Source: Oscillospiraceae bacterium (GTDB taxonomy: Bacteria > Bacillota > Clostridia > Oscillospirales > Ruminococcaceae). From it: a stretch of DNA of 42,233 nt. The notes beneath the pieces are model-generated. The model was not told where the DNA came from, ran no database searches, and worked only from the letters and a program-made list of their open reading frames with translations. The DNA is taken from positions 1 to 42,233 of the forward strand of contig JAFSCU010000025.1 of NCBI GenBank assembly GCA_017436575.1, in the 5' to 3' direction. Below, one piece after another: positions 25,264 through 32,890 of the stretch. The number at the start of each line of letters is the position of its first letter. The stretch's first letter is position 1. Both the position numbers and the translations under genes were made by a program.

Positions 25264-25308
25264 CAAAATCACAATTGAGTTGACAGTTAGATAATGCTAA
25301 CTTATAAT
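25259..25308 (+). promoter_or_regulatory. promoter of a predicted small RNA, twin of the zip promoter
   Basis: Perfect TTGACA (25280-25285), a 17-base spacer and TATAAT (25303-25308). The spacer holds the perfect inverted repeat GTTAGATAATGCTAAC (25286-25301). TGTGACAAAATCACA (25259-25273) lies upstream, overlapping the spo0A stop codon. Elements, order and spacing match the zip promoter at 24238-24288. Confidence 0.75.
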
Positions 25309-25314
25309 ATAGTC

Positions 25315-25422
25315 AAACAAAGCGAAAGGGAACGCTTTAAGAAGGAATAAAAAGCCATTAACTCCTCACTTCAAAAGTAGAATAAATTATACGTAAAAGG
25401 CCTGTTTCACAGGTCTTTTATT
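25315..25422 (+). ncRNA. predicted small RNA of about 108 nt
   Basis: It lies between a consensus promoter (-10 at 25303-25308) and a terminator hairpin, AAAAGGCCTG/CAGGTCTTTT (25395-25419) followed by ATTGT. There is an internal hairpin AAAGCG/CGCTTT (25319-25338) and then a single-stranded, A-rich part. No ATG, GTG or TTG frame with a ribosome site exists in it, so it is probably noncoding. The terminator may also serve spo0A. The promoter similarity suggests co-regulation with the ZIP transporter. Confidence 0.55.
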
Positions 25423-25506
25423 GTATCTGTGACAGCAGAAAGTTTATTTCTTACCTGGCCATAAAGTGTCAAAAATTGTTTTTTACAATATTTTGCAATT
25501 TAACTG

Positions 25507-25535
25507 TTGACAAAACTTTGTCAAAGTGGTATAAA
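25507..25535 (+). promoter_or_regulatory. promoter of the lysine-riboswitch transcript, with palindromic operator
   Basis: TTGACA (25507-25512), a 17-base spacer and TATAAA (25530-25535). The -35 box is part of an 18-base perfect palindrome TTGACAAAACTTTGTCAA (25507-25524), likely a repressor site in addition to the downstream riboswitch. Confidence 0.75.
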
Positions 25536-25558
25536 TAACTCATCACACAAAAGTGATA

Positions 25559-25716
25559 CAGATAGAGGCGCGGCAACGAATAGTAAACTGCAGAGGGGGC
25601 ACCCGGTGAAGCAGCTGAAAGGCAAAGCCGCCGAAATTGGCACAGAGGCATCTGTTCCGGTTGGTACAACGGTCAATACCGGATGTACTCCTGTTAAAAA
25701 ACAGAGGGGCTATCAG
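25559..25716 (+). promoter_or_regulatory. lysine riboswitch (L-box)
   Basis: Conserved L-box blocks in order: GATAGAGGCGCG (25561), AGTAAACTGC, GGTGAA, GCTGAAAGGCAAAGCCGCC GAAA, and the closing GGGGCTATC (25706-25714), which pairs with GATAG as P1. The layout matches the B. subtilis lysC leader (GATAGAGGTGCG ... GGCTGAAAGG ... GTCGCCGAAG ... GGGCTATC). It is followed by a terminator and then by the amidohydrolase gene, not by a lysine biosynthesis or transport gene. Confidence 0.92.
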
Positions 25717-25739
25717 AAACTTATAAACTGTTGCGTTTT

Positions 25740-25774
25740 AAAGGTTCTGCATAGCTGCAGGACCTTTTCTTTTT
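25740..25774 (+). terminator. riboswitch-controlled terminator
   Basis: A 12-bp stem AAAGGTTCTGCA/TGCAGGACCTTT (one G-U pair) with loop TAGC, then TCTTTTT, lying between the lysine aptamer and the amidohydrolase start. It points to transcription shut-off when lysine is bound. Confidence 0.88.
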
Positions 25775-25820
25775 AGAAAAATTCTGCGCTACAAACATTT
25801 ATTATTGCGGAGGAAATTTT

Positions 25821-27428
25821 ATGAACACAATCTATTTTAACGGTAACATTTATGTAGAAAGAGACAGATTTGTACAGGCAATGCTGGTTTCAGACGGTCT
25901 GGTACAGAAAATCGGCACATTGGAAGAAGTTACAGAAGGTCTGTGCCCAAAATGCGAAAGAGAAATGATCGACCTGGAAGGCAGAACAGTTGTTCCTGGT
26001 TTTAACGATTCCCACTGCCACGCACTGAACACAGGTAACTCCCTGTCATGCGTTATTCTTCATGGTTCAACATCAATGGAAGAAATCATTGCAAAAGGCC
26101 GTGCTTTTATGGAAGAACATCCTCTTAAAGAAGGTGATGTACTGGTAGGCCGCGGCTGGAACCAGGACTATTTTGCAGAAGGCCCTGCACTGCCAACAAG
26201 ATATGACCTGGACAAAATCACAACAGAATATCCTGTTGTTTACACACGTGCATGCGGTCATATGCTGGTATGTAACTCCAAAGCTCTGGAAGTTGCAGGT
26301 ATCACAAGAGATTCACAGCCACTGCCAGGCGGCGAACTGTACAGATTCGAAGACGGCGAACCAAATGGTCTGTTCGCTGAAAATGCACAGAGAGTTATCC
26401 AGAATATCATTCCTGTTGATTCAGCAGAATCTCTGTCTGAAAAACTGAATATTGCTATGGCATACGCAGCAAGCCTGGGTATCACAACAGTTCAGACAAA
26501 CGACATCGGCCGTGAAAACTGGAGACTTACAAACCAGGCATTTGAACTTACATTTGCAAACAACCCTAATGCTATCCGTGTTTACAGCCAGAATACATTC
26601 TCTGAACCTGTAACATATCAGGACTTCCTGGATGCTGGCCATGTAACAGGCAGCGGTACAGATATGTTCAGATATGGCCCTCTGAAAATGTTTGTTGACG
26701 GCTCCCTGGGCGCACGTACAGCTCTTATGAGAAACCCATACGCCGACGACCCAACAACTTGCGGCGTTCCAACAATTCCAGTGCCAGATTTTGAAGCAAT
26801 GGTAAAAATGGCTGATGATAACAACTGCCAGGTTGCTGTTCACGCTATCGGTGACGGCGCTATTGAAATGGTTCTCAATGCTTACGACAAAGTTATCGAA
26901 AACGGCAACAACAAAAACCGTCATGCAGTTGTGCACGCACAGATTACAGACAACGAAATGCTGGAAAGATTCAGAGCAAGTGATGTTCTGGCACAGGTAC
27001 AGCCAATCTTTATCCACTATGATATGAATGTTGTTGCAGAACGCTGTGGTGAAGAACTGGCATCTACATCTTACGCATTCGGCGACCTGTTCAGAATGGG
27101 CGTTCACACATCCTATGGTACAGACTCACCTGTTGAAAACCTGCAGCCATTCGAAAACCTGTACTGTGCAGTTACAAGAAAACGCCTTGACGGCGCACGC
27201 ACATACCGTGAAGACCAGTGTGTTGATATTTATGATGCTATCGACCAGTACACAATCGGTTCTGCTTATACAGAATTTGCAGAAGACAGAAAAGGCCGTC
27301 TTATGCCAGGTTACTTTGCTGACTTTGCAGTTCTGGACAGAAATATCTTTGAAGTTCCAGCAGATGAAATCAAAGATGTTAAATGTGTAAGAACAGTTGT
27401 TGGCGGCAACACAGTATTCCAGAGATAA
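25821..27428 (+). CDS. YtcJ-like metal-dependent amidohydrolase under lysine riboswitch control
   Basis: 535 aa, amidohydrolase-3 family. The metal site starts with NDSHCHALNTG (HxH), and later ligands are visible in QVAVHAIGDGAI and HAVVHAQITD (His) and YGTDSPVENLQPF (Asp). Family enzymes hydrolyse amide or related C-N bonds in small molecules; the natural substrate is unknown. There is no signal peptide, so it is cytoplasmic. Strong ribosome site GGAGGAAATTTT. Codon use is that of a highly expressed gene (mostly GCA, ACA, GTT, AAC), unlike its neighbours. The lysine riboswitch suggests a role in making, salvaging or importing lysine equivalents, for example hydrolysing an acylated or peptide-linked precursor. 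This is inference. Confidence 0.88.
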   Translation: MNTIYFNGNIYVERDRFVQAMLVSDGLVQKIGTLEEVTEGLCPKCEREMIDLEGRTVVPGFNDSHCHALNTGNSLSCVILHGSTSMEEIIAKGRAFMEEHPLKEGDVLVGRGWNQDYFAEGPALPTRYDLDKITTEYPVVYTRACGHMLVCNSKALEVAGITRDSQPLPGGELYRFEDGEPNGLFAENAQRVIQNIIPVDSAESLSEKLNIAMAYAASLGITTVQTNDIGRENWRLTNQAFELTFANNPNAIRVYSQNTFSEPVTYQDFLDAGHVTGSGTDMFRYGPLKMFVDGSLGARTALMRNPYADDPTTCGVPTIPVPDFEAMVKMADDNNCQVAVHAIGDGAIEMVLNAYDKVIENGNNKNRHAVVHAQITDNEMLERFRASDVLAQVQPIFIHYDMNVVAERCGEELASTSYAFGDLFRMGVHTSYGTDSPVENLQPFENLYCAVTRKRLDGARTYREDQCVDIYDAIDQYTIGSAYTEFAEDRKGRLMPGYFADFAVLDRNIFEVPADEIKDVKCVRTVVGGNTVFQR

Positions 27429-27430
27429 TT

Positions 27431-27448
27431 TTCAGATTGCAATCTGAA
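27431..27448. repeat. perfect palindrome after the amidohydrolase stop
   Basis: TTCAGATTGCAATCTGAA, 18 bases, directly after the stop codon and ahead of the terminator. It may be a second RNA stem or a protein site. Confidence 0.4.
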
Positions 27449-27462
27449 TTAAATACTTCCTG

Positions 27463-27495
27463 AAAACAGGGTGAACAATCACCCTGTTTTTAATT
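27463..27495 (+). terminator. terminator of the amidohydrolase gene
   Basis: A 12-bp perfect stem AAAACAGGGTGA/TCACCCTGTTTT with loop ACAA, followed by TAATTTT. Confidence 0.9.
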
Positions 27496-27551
27496 TTCAC
27501 AATTTTTCACATCCGTATATCAAAAGTGACTGTTTGTTAATAATCAGAATA

Positions 27552-27580
27552 TTGAAACAAAACATCTTAAATGATAAAAT
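27552..27580 (+). promoter_or_regulatory. promoter of the LRR surface-protein gene
   Basis: TTGAAA (27552-27557), a 17-base spacer and TAAAAT (27575-27580), 30 bases before the start. Confidence 0.6.
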
Positions 27581-27609
27581 ATAAGTAATATTTTTACTAT
27601 GGAGATACT

Positions 27610-30600
27610 ATGAAACAATTACTTTCGCTGATTTTGACTGCATCCATAATCCTTTCTGCATTTCCGGTACAGGTTTTTGCAGAGGGTGCAGTGCAGAATA
27701 GTTATAATATAAATATTTCTTCGGATAGCTGGCAGGACTTGGCGGAAAGTGATAGCCTGTTTGATGGCTTTATAATGAAACAGGCTATAGGCGATATTGG
27801 CCTTTTTGGCACTAATGCCAGGGAATATCTCAACAGCGTAGAACAGTCTGTTTATGATAAACTGAAAGCATTTATCACACAGATTGCCCATAACGGCGGA
27901 TTGGCAGAAACCACTTTTGCACCAACAGATTTTGAAGGTCTGGTTTATTCATGGCCAACGGGTACTGATGTAATGGCAGCTTTTGAAAGTCAGGTCAGCC
28001 TTTACAATGTGTGGACAGCCCTGGTTCACGACTGTCCTTATGAACTCTATTGGTTTGACAAAAACCGGGAGGGCGCATCTGTGGGCTTTACCACTAACGA
28101 TGACGGTGTAAATGTGTCCATTACACAGTTTACAGTGTTGCTGCCTGTCTCTCTCAACTGGCGTAGTAATCCTACCTATACTACAACAGTTACCTCTGAT
28201 GTTTCAAAAGTGAAACTGGCAGTGGAAAATGCAGTGTATATTGCTGACAAATACGCCTCAAAAGACGACTATACAAAAATGGAAGGGTTTAAAAATGAAA
28301 TCTGCAATCTGGTTGATTACAATAACAATGAAGTTATCGGTGGAACTGAATATATCAACAACTCTTCCTGGCAGATGATAAATGTTTTTGATGAAGACCC
28401 GGCTACAAAGGCGTTGAGCGACGGATATGCAAAGGCATTCCAGTATCTTTGTGACATTTCAGAGTTTGACAACGCACGGTGTTATACCATAAAAGGCACT
28501 GTAAGTGGTGAAGACTATATGTGGAACATCGTTACGATGGAAGATGGCAAAACCTATCTGGTAGATATAGCTATAACAGACCAGGAACTGGGAGAATATG
28601 GTCAGTATTTCTTTGCAGGATATGATGACGGTGGCCGCTGGTCCGGATTTGTAGTAAATGAACGCAGATATGCATACCACAGCAACAATAATCTTTTTGA
28701 TATTGAACTGCTGATTCTGGCGGACAAGGACTATTTCTATCAGCCTAAAGGTACATTGTACAGCGGTCAGTGTGGCGACAACGCCCATTGGCATCTCAAC
28801 GAAAACGGTACATTAACAATTCAGGGCTGGGGCGATATGTGGAGTGAATACACAATAGATAACGCCCACAGTTATCTGCCGCCGTGGCATGATTATGTAA
28901 AGGACATTAAGAATATTGTGGTGAAACCCGGCATTACTTCAATAGGTGATTACCGGTTTTACCTGTGCCAGTATGCACAGACAGCCACAATTCCAGATAC
29001 AGTTACATCAATTGGCAGAATGGCCTTTTATTCCTGTATGGAATTGAAAGAACTTACTGTGCCTGACAGTGTGACACAGCTGAATGAAGGTAGTTTTGGC
29101 AACTGTACAAGCCTTGAGAAAATCACACTATCCAAGAATATCACATCAATCCCTGCATGGCTGTTAAACAGCGCTAATATTTCAGAAATTGTGATACCTG
29201 ATGGTGTAACTGATATTGGCAATAATGCGTTTTATGGATGCAACAAGCTGACAAAAGTTACAATGCCGGCAGGGATCACTGCTGTAGGTGAGTCCGCTTT
29301 CAATTCATACCCAAGTGATATTATTGAAGAAGTTTTCTTCAAGGGTGATGAGGTGGCCTGGAACAGTATTTCTTTCGGCAAATATAATGATAATCTTACA
29401 AATGCATATATTCATTTCAATTATGATAAAGATGCTGTTTTTAATATAACAGCAGCCCCATGCCAGAACGGACAGGTGTCAGTGGATAAAACTTCTGCAC
29501 AGTATGGTGAAACAGTTACTGTTACTGCCACACCGGATGCACATTATCAGCGGGTAAGAATATTTGTAAATGATGCTGAAATATCCGGCAATACATTTAC
29601 AGTCCGCGGCCACAGTGTTGTAACTGCTGAGTTTATACCGATTGATGATGGTGTAATAGCTTTTGGTATATGTGGTAACGATTTGACCTGGACATTGACA
29701 GATGACTATATATTGACAATCAGCGGCACAGGCAAAATGACTGATTATGACAGCTATAGTACCGTACCTTGGGCTGAATATGCTCCGTCAATCAAAGAGA
29801 TTGTTATAGAAGGCGGTGTTACAACCATAGGTAAATATGCCTTTTATGGATTTGCGTCATTGACGGATGTAAATATTCCAGAGTCAGTAACTACAATAGA
29901 AAGCTATGGCTTCAATGGATGTTCTTCATTGGTGAAAATCGATTTGCCGGATAGTATTGTTTCAATATGGTCAGATGTATTTGCGAACTGTACCTCGCTG
30001 AAAGAGTTTACCCTTCCGGAAAATACCACCAGTGTAAGCTTCGGACTGTTTAAAAATTGCTCATCACTCGAGAAGGTGGTTTTGCCGGATACAGTGGAAT
30101 CAATAAACTTTCAGGCTTTCAGTGGATGCAATTCGCTAAAAGAGATTGATTTTCCTGACCACAGTATATTTATAAGCAAGCAGGCATTCAGTGGTTGTAC
30201 TTCATTGGAAAGCATCGACTTTTATCCGGAAGCAGGCGATTATTCCTTTATCGATGAATATGCTTTTTACGGTTGTACAGCTTTGAAAAATGCAAATCTT
30301 CTGGGAGTACGCTATATAGCAGAATCAGCTTTTGCCAGATGCACATCGCTGGAACAGGTTATAATGACTCCCGGCGATAATACAGACCCTGTTGTTAATC
30401 TTAATAAAATAGGACGGTCTGCGTTTTCTGGTTGCAAAAATCTGAAATCCATATATATCCCACAAACAGTAAAGACAATAGAGGCTAATGCCTTTGCAGG
30501 TTGCAGCAGCCTGGAAAATGTTTGCTATCAGGGCACTAAACCGCAATGGCAGAGTATCACTGTCGGGCAGAATAATGAAAAACTGTACAATAGAGAAACA

Positions 30601-31047
30601 TTTTTCGAAGCTGGTTGGCAGCAGATGACGGTGCCAGTTTATAGATTGTATAATGAGTATACATATGAACATTTCTATACCAGAAGCGCAACAGAGCGAG
30701 ATAATCTGGTGGCAGCAGGTTGGAACTATGAGGGGCGTGCATTTTATTCACCTTTGGAAGGTGGAGAGAAAATGTATCGTTTGCTTAATCCATATACAGG
30801 TGATCACCACTATACTGCCAGCCAAGTGGAAATAGACAATCTTGTAAGAGTAGGCTGGCTTTATGAAGGATTCTGCTGGAACTCCGGTAAAGGTTTTTCC
30901 AACGCGGAAGCACAGTATCGCCTGTTCAATCCATATATTACCACTGGTACCCATCACTATACAGGCAGTATTCAGGAAAGAGATTATTTGGATAGTATTG
31001 GCTGGAACTATGAAGGTATAGGCTGGTATGGACTGGCAAGACCATAA
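27610..31047 (+). CDS. secreted BspA-like leucine-rich-repeat protein with transglutaminase-like domain
   Basis: 1145 aa. Signal peptide 1-24 (cut after VFA). Residues about 200-330 look like a transglutaminase core (SDGYAKAFQYLC ... YMWNIV ... GKTYLVD), but the catalytic Cys and His are Ser270 and Tyr303 while Asp319 remains, so it is probably not an active enzyme. Two modules of the form CGxxxxWxLxxxGxLxIxGxGxM start near 385 and 685, each leading into BspA-type LRR_5 repeats (SIGxxAFxxCxxLxxVxxPxxV). A bacterial-repeat domain (VSVDKTSAQYGETVTVTATP) lies at about 617-678. The last 135 residues are three DUF5648-like repeats (YRLYNEYTYEHFYT, HHYT ... GW.YEG). There is no LPXTG or SLH anchor. 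Probable role: adhesion or surface binding. Confidence 0.85.
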   Translation: MKQLLSLILTASIILSAFPVQVFAEGAVQNSYNINISSDSWQDLAESDSLFDGFIMKQAIGDIGLFGTNAREYLNSVEQSVYDKLKAFITQIAHNGGLAETTFAPTDFEGLVYSWPTGTDVMAAFESQVSLYNVWTALVHDCPYELYWFDKNREGASVGFTTNDDGVNVSITQFTVLLPVSLNWRSNPTYTTTVTSDVSKVKLAVENAVYIADKYASKDDYTKMEGFKNEICNLVDYNNNEVIGGTEYINNSSWQMINVFDEDPATKALSDGYAKAFQYLCDISEFDNARCYTIKGTVSGEDYMWNIVTMEDGKTYLVDIAITDQELGEYGQYFFAGYDDGGRWSGFVVNERRYAYHSNNNLFDIELLILADKDYFYQPKGTLYSGQCGDNAHWHLNENGTLTIQGWGDMWSEYTIDNAHSYLPPWHDYVKDIKNIVVKPGITSIGDYRFYLCQYAQTATIPDTVTSIGRMAFYSCMELKELTVPDSVTQLNEGSFGNCTSLEKITLSKNITSIPAWLLNSANISEIVIPDGVTDIGNNAFYGCNKLTKVTMPAGITAVGESAFNSYPSDIIEEVFFKGDEVAWNSISFGKYNDNLTNAYIHFNYDKDAVFNITAAPCQNGQVSVDKTSAQYGETVTVTATPDAHYQRVRIFVNDAEISGNTFTVRGHSVVTAEFIPIDDGVIAFGICGNDLTWTLTDDYILTISGTGKMTDYDSYSTVPWAEYAPSIKEIVIEGGVTTIGKYAFYGFASLTDVNIPESVTTIESYGFNGCSSLVKIDLPDSIVSIWSDVFANCTSLKEFTLPENTTSVSFGLFKNCSSLEKVVLPDTVESINFQAFSGCNSLKEIDFPDHSIFISKQAFSGCTSLESIDFYPEAGDYSFIDEYAFYGCTALKNANLLGVRYIAESAFARCTSLEQVIMTPGDNTDPVVNLNKIGRSAFSGCKNLKSIYIPQTVKTIEANAFAGCSSLENVCYQGTKPQWQSITVGQNNEKLYNRETFFEAGWQQMTVPVYRLYNEYTYEHFYTRSATERDNLVAAGWNYEGRAFYSPLEGGEKMYRLLNPYTGDHHYTASQVEIDNLVRVGWLYEGFCWNSGKGFSNAEAQYRLFNPYITTGTHHYTGSIQERDYLDSIGWNYEGIGWYGLARP

Positions 31048-31053
31048 AAATAA

Positions 31054-31079
31054 AAAACCTCCTGATTTCAGGAGGTTTT
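31054..31079. terminator. bidirectional terminator between the LRR gene and mgtE
   Basis: An 11-bp perfect stem AAAACCTCCTG/CAGGAGGTTTT with loop ATTT, A/T-rich on both flanks, between convergent genes. Confidence 0.9.
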
Positions 31080-31099
31080 ATTTTTGTATTTAGGATACA

Positions 31100-32548
31100 T
31101 TATACCAGCAGCGGCATAAATACTTTTGCCAGGCTGAGGAATACGAAAAAGCCCAGAACATCTGTGGCGGCTGTCAGGAAAATAGAACTTGCCAGGGCAG
31201 GGTCCACTTTAAGTGCTTTCAGCACCAGCGGTACAAAGAAGCCGAACACACCGGCAACAATGTTATTGGCAATCATTGCCAGCACAGTTATGATGCCCAG
31301 GTATGGATTTCCGTATTTTACAGCCACTATTACACCGGCAATACTGCCTATAATTGCCCCGTTGATAATGCCTGTGAAAATAGGTTTCAGCACCTTCTGC
31401 CAGTCATCTTTCAGGTTGATTTCGCCCAGAGTAATGCTGCGCAGTATAATGGCCATTGTCTGGTTGCCTGCATTGCCGCCCATATTGGCTATAATTGTCA
31501 TTGTGGCAGACAAAGCTACCACCTGTGCAATGGTGTCTTCAAACAAAGACAGTGTAAATGATGCCATAAAAGCTGTAATCAGGTTTACCATCAGCCAAGG
31601 CAGACGGAATTTTACACTTTCCAGCACTGTGGAGTCAATGCTTTCTTCAGCGCTGGCACCACCCATTTTCAGAATATCTTCGGTCTGTTCTTCAAACAGA
31701 ACATCGATGATATCGTCGACAGTGATGATACCCAGCATAGCACCTTTCCTGTTTACAACAGGTACAGCTGTAAGGTCATATTTTGATGCGATGTGTGAAA
31801 CTTCTTCCTGGTCCATATCAGGTGTAACACAAACCACATTGTCATACATTATTTCGGCAAGAGTGATATGATTTTCTTCTACCAGAATATCGCGCAGGTC
31901 GGCAGTACCTATCAGTTCTTTTTTGCTGCCAAGCACAAAAATTGTATCAATAATTTCGGTTTTTGGTGCGATTTCCTTGATTTTCCGCAGTGCTTTTTCC
32001 ACTGTCATAGTGGAAGACAGGGCGATATATTCTGTTGTCATAATACCGCCGGCAGTATCATCAGCATACAGCAGCAGGCTTTGGATTTCGTCGCTGCTTT
32101 TCAGTCTGCGGAGTATTGTCTTTCTGCGGTTTACAGGCATTTCACCGATAATATCGGCAATATCGTCGTTTGACATATATTTGAAAATGCCCAGAATAGC
32201 ATCATAATCCAGCAGGTCAACAAAACGCTGCTGCATGTCTTCATCCATCTGTTCCAGAACCTGAGCCACGTGTTCGTGGTCCAGTCTTTCATAGAACGCC
32301 AGCAGTTCTTCGTCAGTAAATTCTTCCATCGCTATGGCAACGTCAATGGCAAAGTCTGACTCGATTACATCTTCCAGCTCTTCCTGTTCTGTTGTCAGCA
32401 GCATATCAGTCAGGTCTACATCTGCTTCTTCCAGTTCGTCTTCGTCTGCTGTTATGGCATCTATAAGTTCAATTATTTCTTCATCTTCTTCCACAAAGTT
32501 GCTTTCATTTGTGGAAAAACCGATGTTGCTGTAATTTCTTTCATCCAT
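31100..32548 (-). CDS. mgtE: MgtE magnesium transporter
   Basis: 482 aa. A long acidic N-terminal extension (1-75) precedes the MgtE N domain (FYERLDHEHVAQVLEQM, YMSNDDIADIIGEMP), then two CBS domains (about 165-290; DTAGGIMTTEYIAL, VDDIIDVLFEE), a plug helix and five membrane helices. GGNAGNQTMAIILRSI and the final FLTAATDVLGFFVFL are pore-region marks. MgtE is a Mg-gated channel. The start ATG at 32548 follows GGAGGT, which can be hidden in a leader hairpin. Confidence 0.95.
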   Translation of the reverse strand: MDERNYSNIGFSTNESNFVEEDEEIIELIDAITADEDELEEADVDLTDMLLTTEQEELEDVIESDFAIDVAIAMEEFTDEELLAFYERLDHEHVAQVLEQMDEDMQQRFVDLLDYDAILGIFKYMSNDDIADIIGEMPVNRRKTILRRLKSSDEIQSLLLYADDTAGGIMTTEYIALSSTMTVEKALRKIKEIAPKTEIIDTIFVLGSKKELIGTADLRDILVEENHITLAEIMYDNVVCVTPDMDQEEVSHIASKYDLTAVPVVNRKGAMLGIITVDDIIDVLFEEQTEDILKMGGASAEESIDSTVLESVKFRLPWLMVNLITAFMASFTLSLFEDTIAQVVALSATMTIIANMGGNAGNQTMAIILRSITLGEINLKDDWQKVLKPIFTGIINGAIIGSIAGVIVAVKYGNPYLGIITVLAMIANNIVAGVFGFFVPLVLKALKVDPALASSIFLTAATDVLGFFVFLSLAKVFMPLLV

Positions 32549-32555
32549 AAAAAAT

Positions 32556-32725
32556 ACCTCCGTTCCGGTGTGGGACAGAGGTTATTGTGCTTTCAAAGCC
32601 GATAACATCTGTGCGTACACCTGTATTGATTTCTGTGGGGATAATCGTCCGCTCCCGCAAGGGTCACTACTCACAAATGTCATCTCCTTACATATAAATT
32701 TTACAGTTATTTTACAAAACCATTA
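32556..32725 (-). promoter_or_regulatory. structured mgtE leader with mutually exclusive hairpins
   Basis: From a promoter TTGACA (32760-32755)/TATGAT (32736-32731) a leader of about 175 nt runs to mgtE. The segment ATAACCTCTGT (32585-32575) can pair with ACAGATGTTAT (32612-32602), inside an outer GGTGT/ACACC clamp. Alternatively its ACCTCTGT pairs with ACGGAGGT (32563-32556), which contains the mgtE ribosome site. The two pairings exclude each other, the hallmark of a translational switch. The 5' half (AUUUGUG/CACAGAAAU stem, CCC-UUGC-GGG hairpin) could be an aptamer. It does not match the M-box as I remember it. Confidence 0.65.
32582..32674 (-). CDS. possible 30-codon leader peptide upstream of mgtE
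   Basis: A GTG start at 32674 has AAGGAG 9 bases upstream; an in-frame ATG at 32683 touches the same site and is too close. The frame runs 30 codons and stops with TAA inside the 3' arm of the first leader hairpin. The peptide ends MLSALKAQ and has no known family. If translated, a ribosome finishing here would disturb the hairpin pair that controls the mgtE ribosome site, as in leader-peptide control of mgtA. It could be chance in a structured RNA. Confidence 0.3.
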   Translation of the reverse strand: MSSDPCGSGRLSPQKSIQVYAQMLSALKAQ

Positions 32726-32789
32726 TTATAATCATAGTCCAAAAAACAAGAGATTGTCAACAGATTTCTATAAGTAAAAAAATATTTTT

Positions 32790-32845
32790 TGTGATGCAGG
32801 TCACAGCCGGCTATATTGACTTTTTAAAAGAAAAAGGTGTATTAT
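32790..32845 (+). promoter_or_regulatory. csoR promoter with CRP/FNR-like site
   Basis: TTGACT (32816-32821), an 18-base spacer and TATTAT (32840-32845). Upstream is TGTGATGCAGGTCACA (32790-32805), a perfect TGTGA-N6-TCACA palindrome of the CRP/FNR class, centred about 55 bases before the estimated start. Confidence 0.6.
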
Positions 32846-32851
32846 ATAACC

Positions 32852-32872
32852 ACACCCCCCGGGGGAGGGGGA
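32852..32872 (+). promoter_or_regulatory. CsoR operator
   Basis: A C-run then G-run palindrome, ACACCCCCCGGGGGAGGGGG, just after the -10 box and 20 bases before csoR. Copper-sensing CsoR proteins bind G/C-tract palindromes of this kind and release them on binding Cu(I). Confidence 0.75.
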
Positions 32873-32890
32873 TAAAAAGGAGAAAGCAAT

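Noticed and set aside
27610-31047. Internal repeats of the LRR gene as a possible CRISPR-like or satellite array
   Set aside because: The periodicity is protein-level LRR structure with degenerate DNA; no constant repeat or spacers are present.
32556-32725. Calling the mgtE leader an M-box
   Set aside because: The M-box landmarks I remember (GGTGAGGCTCCT start, CGCTGCC, AATGGGT) are not visible, so only a structured leader is claimed.
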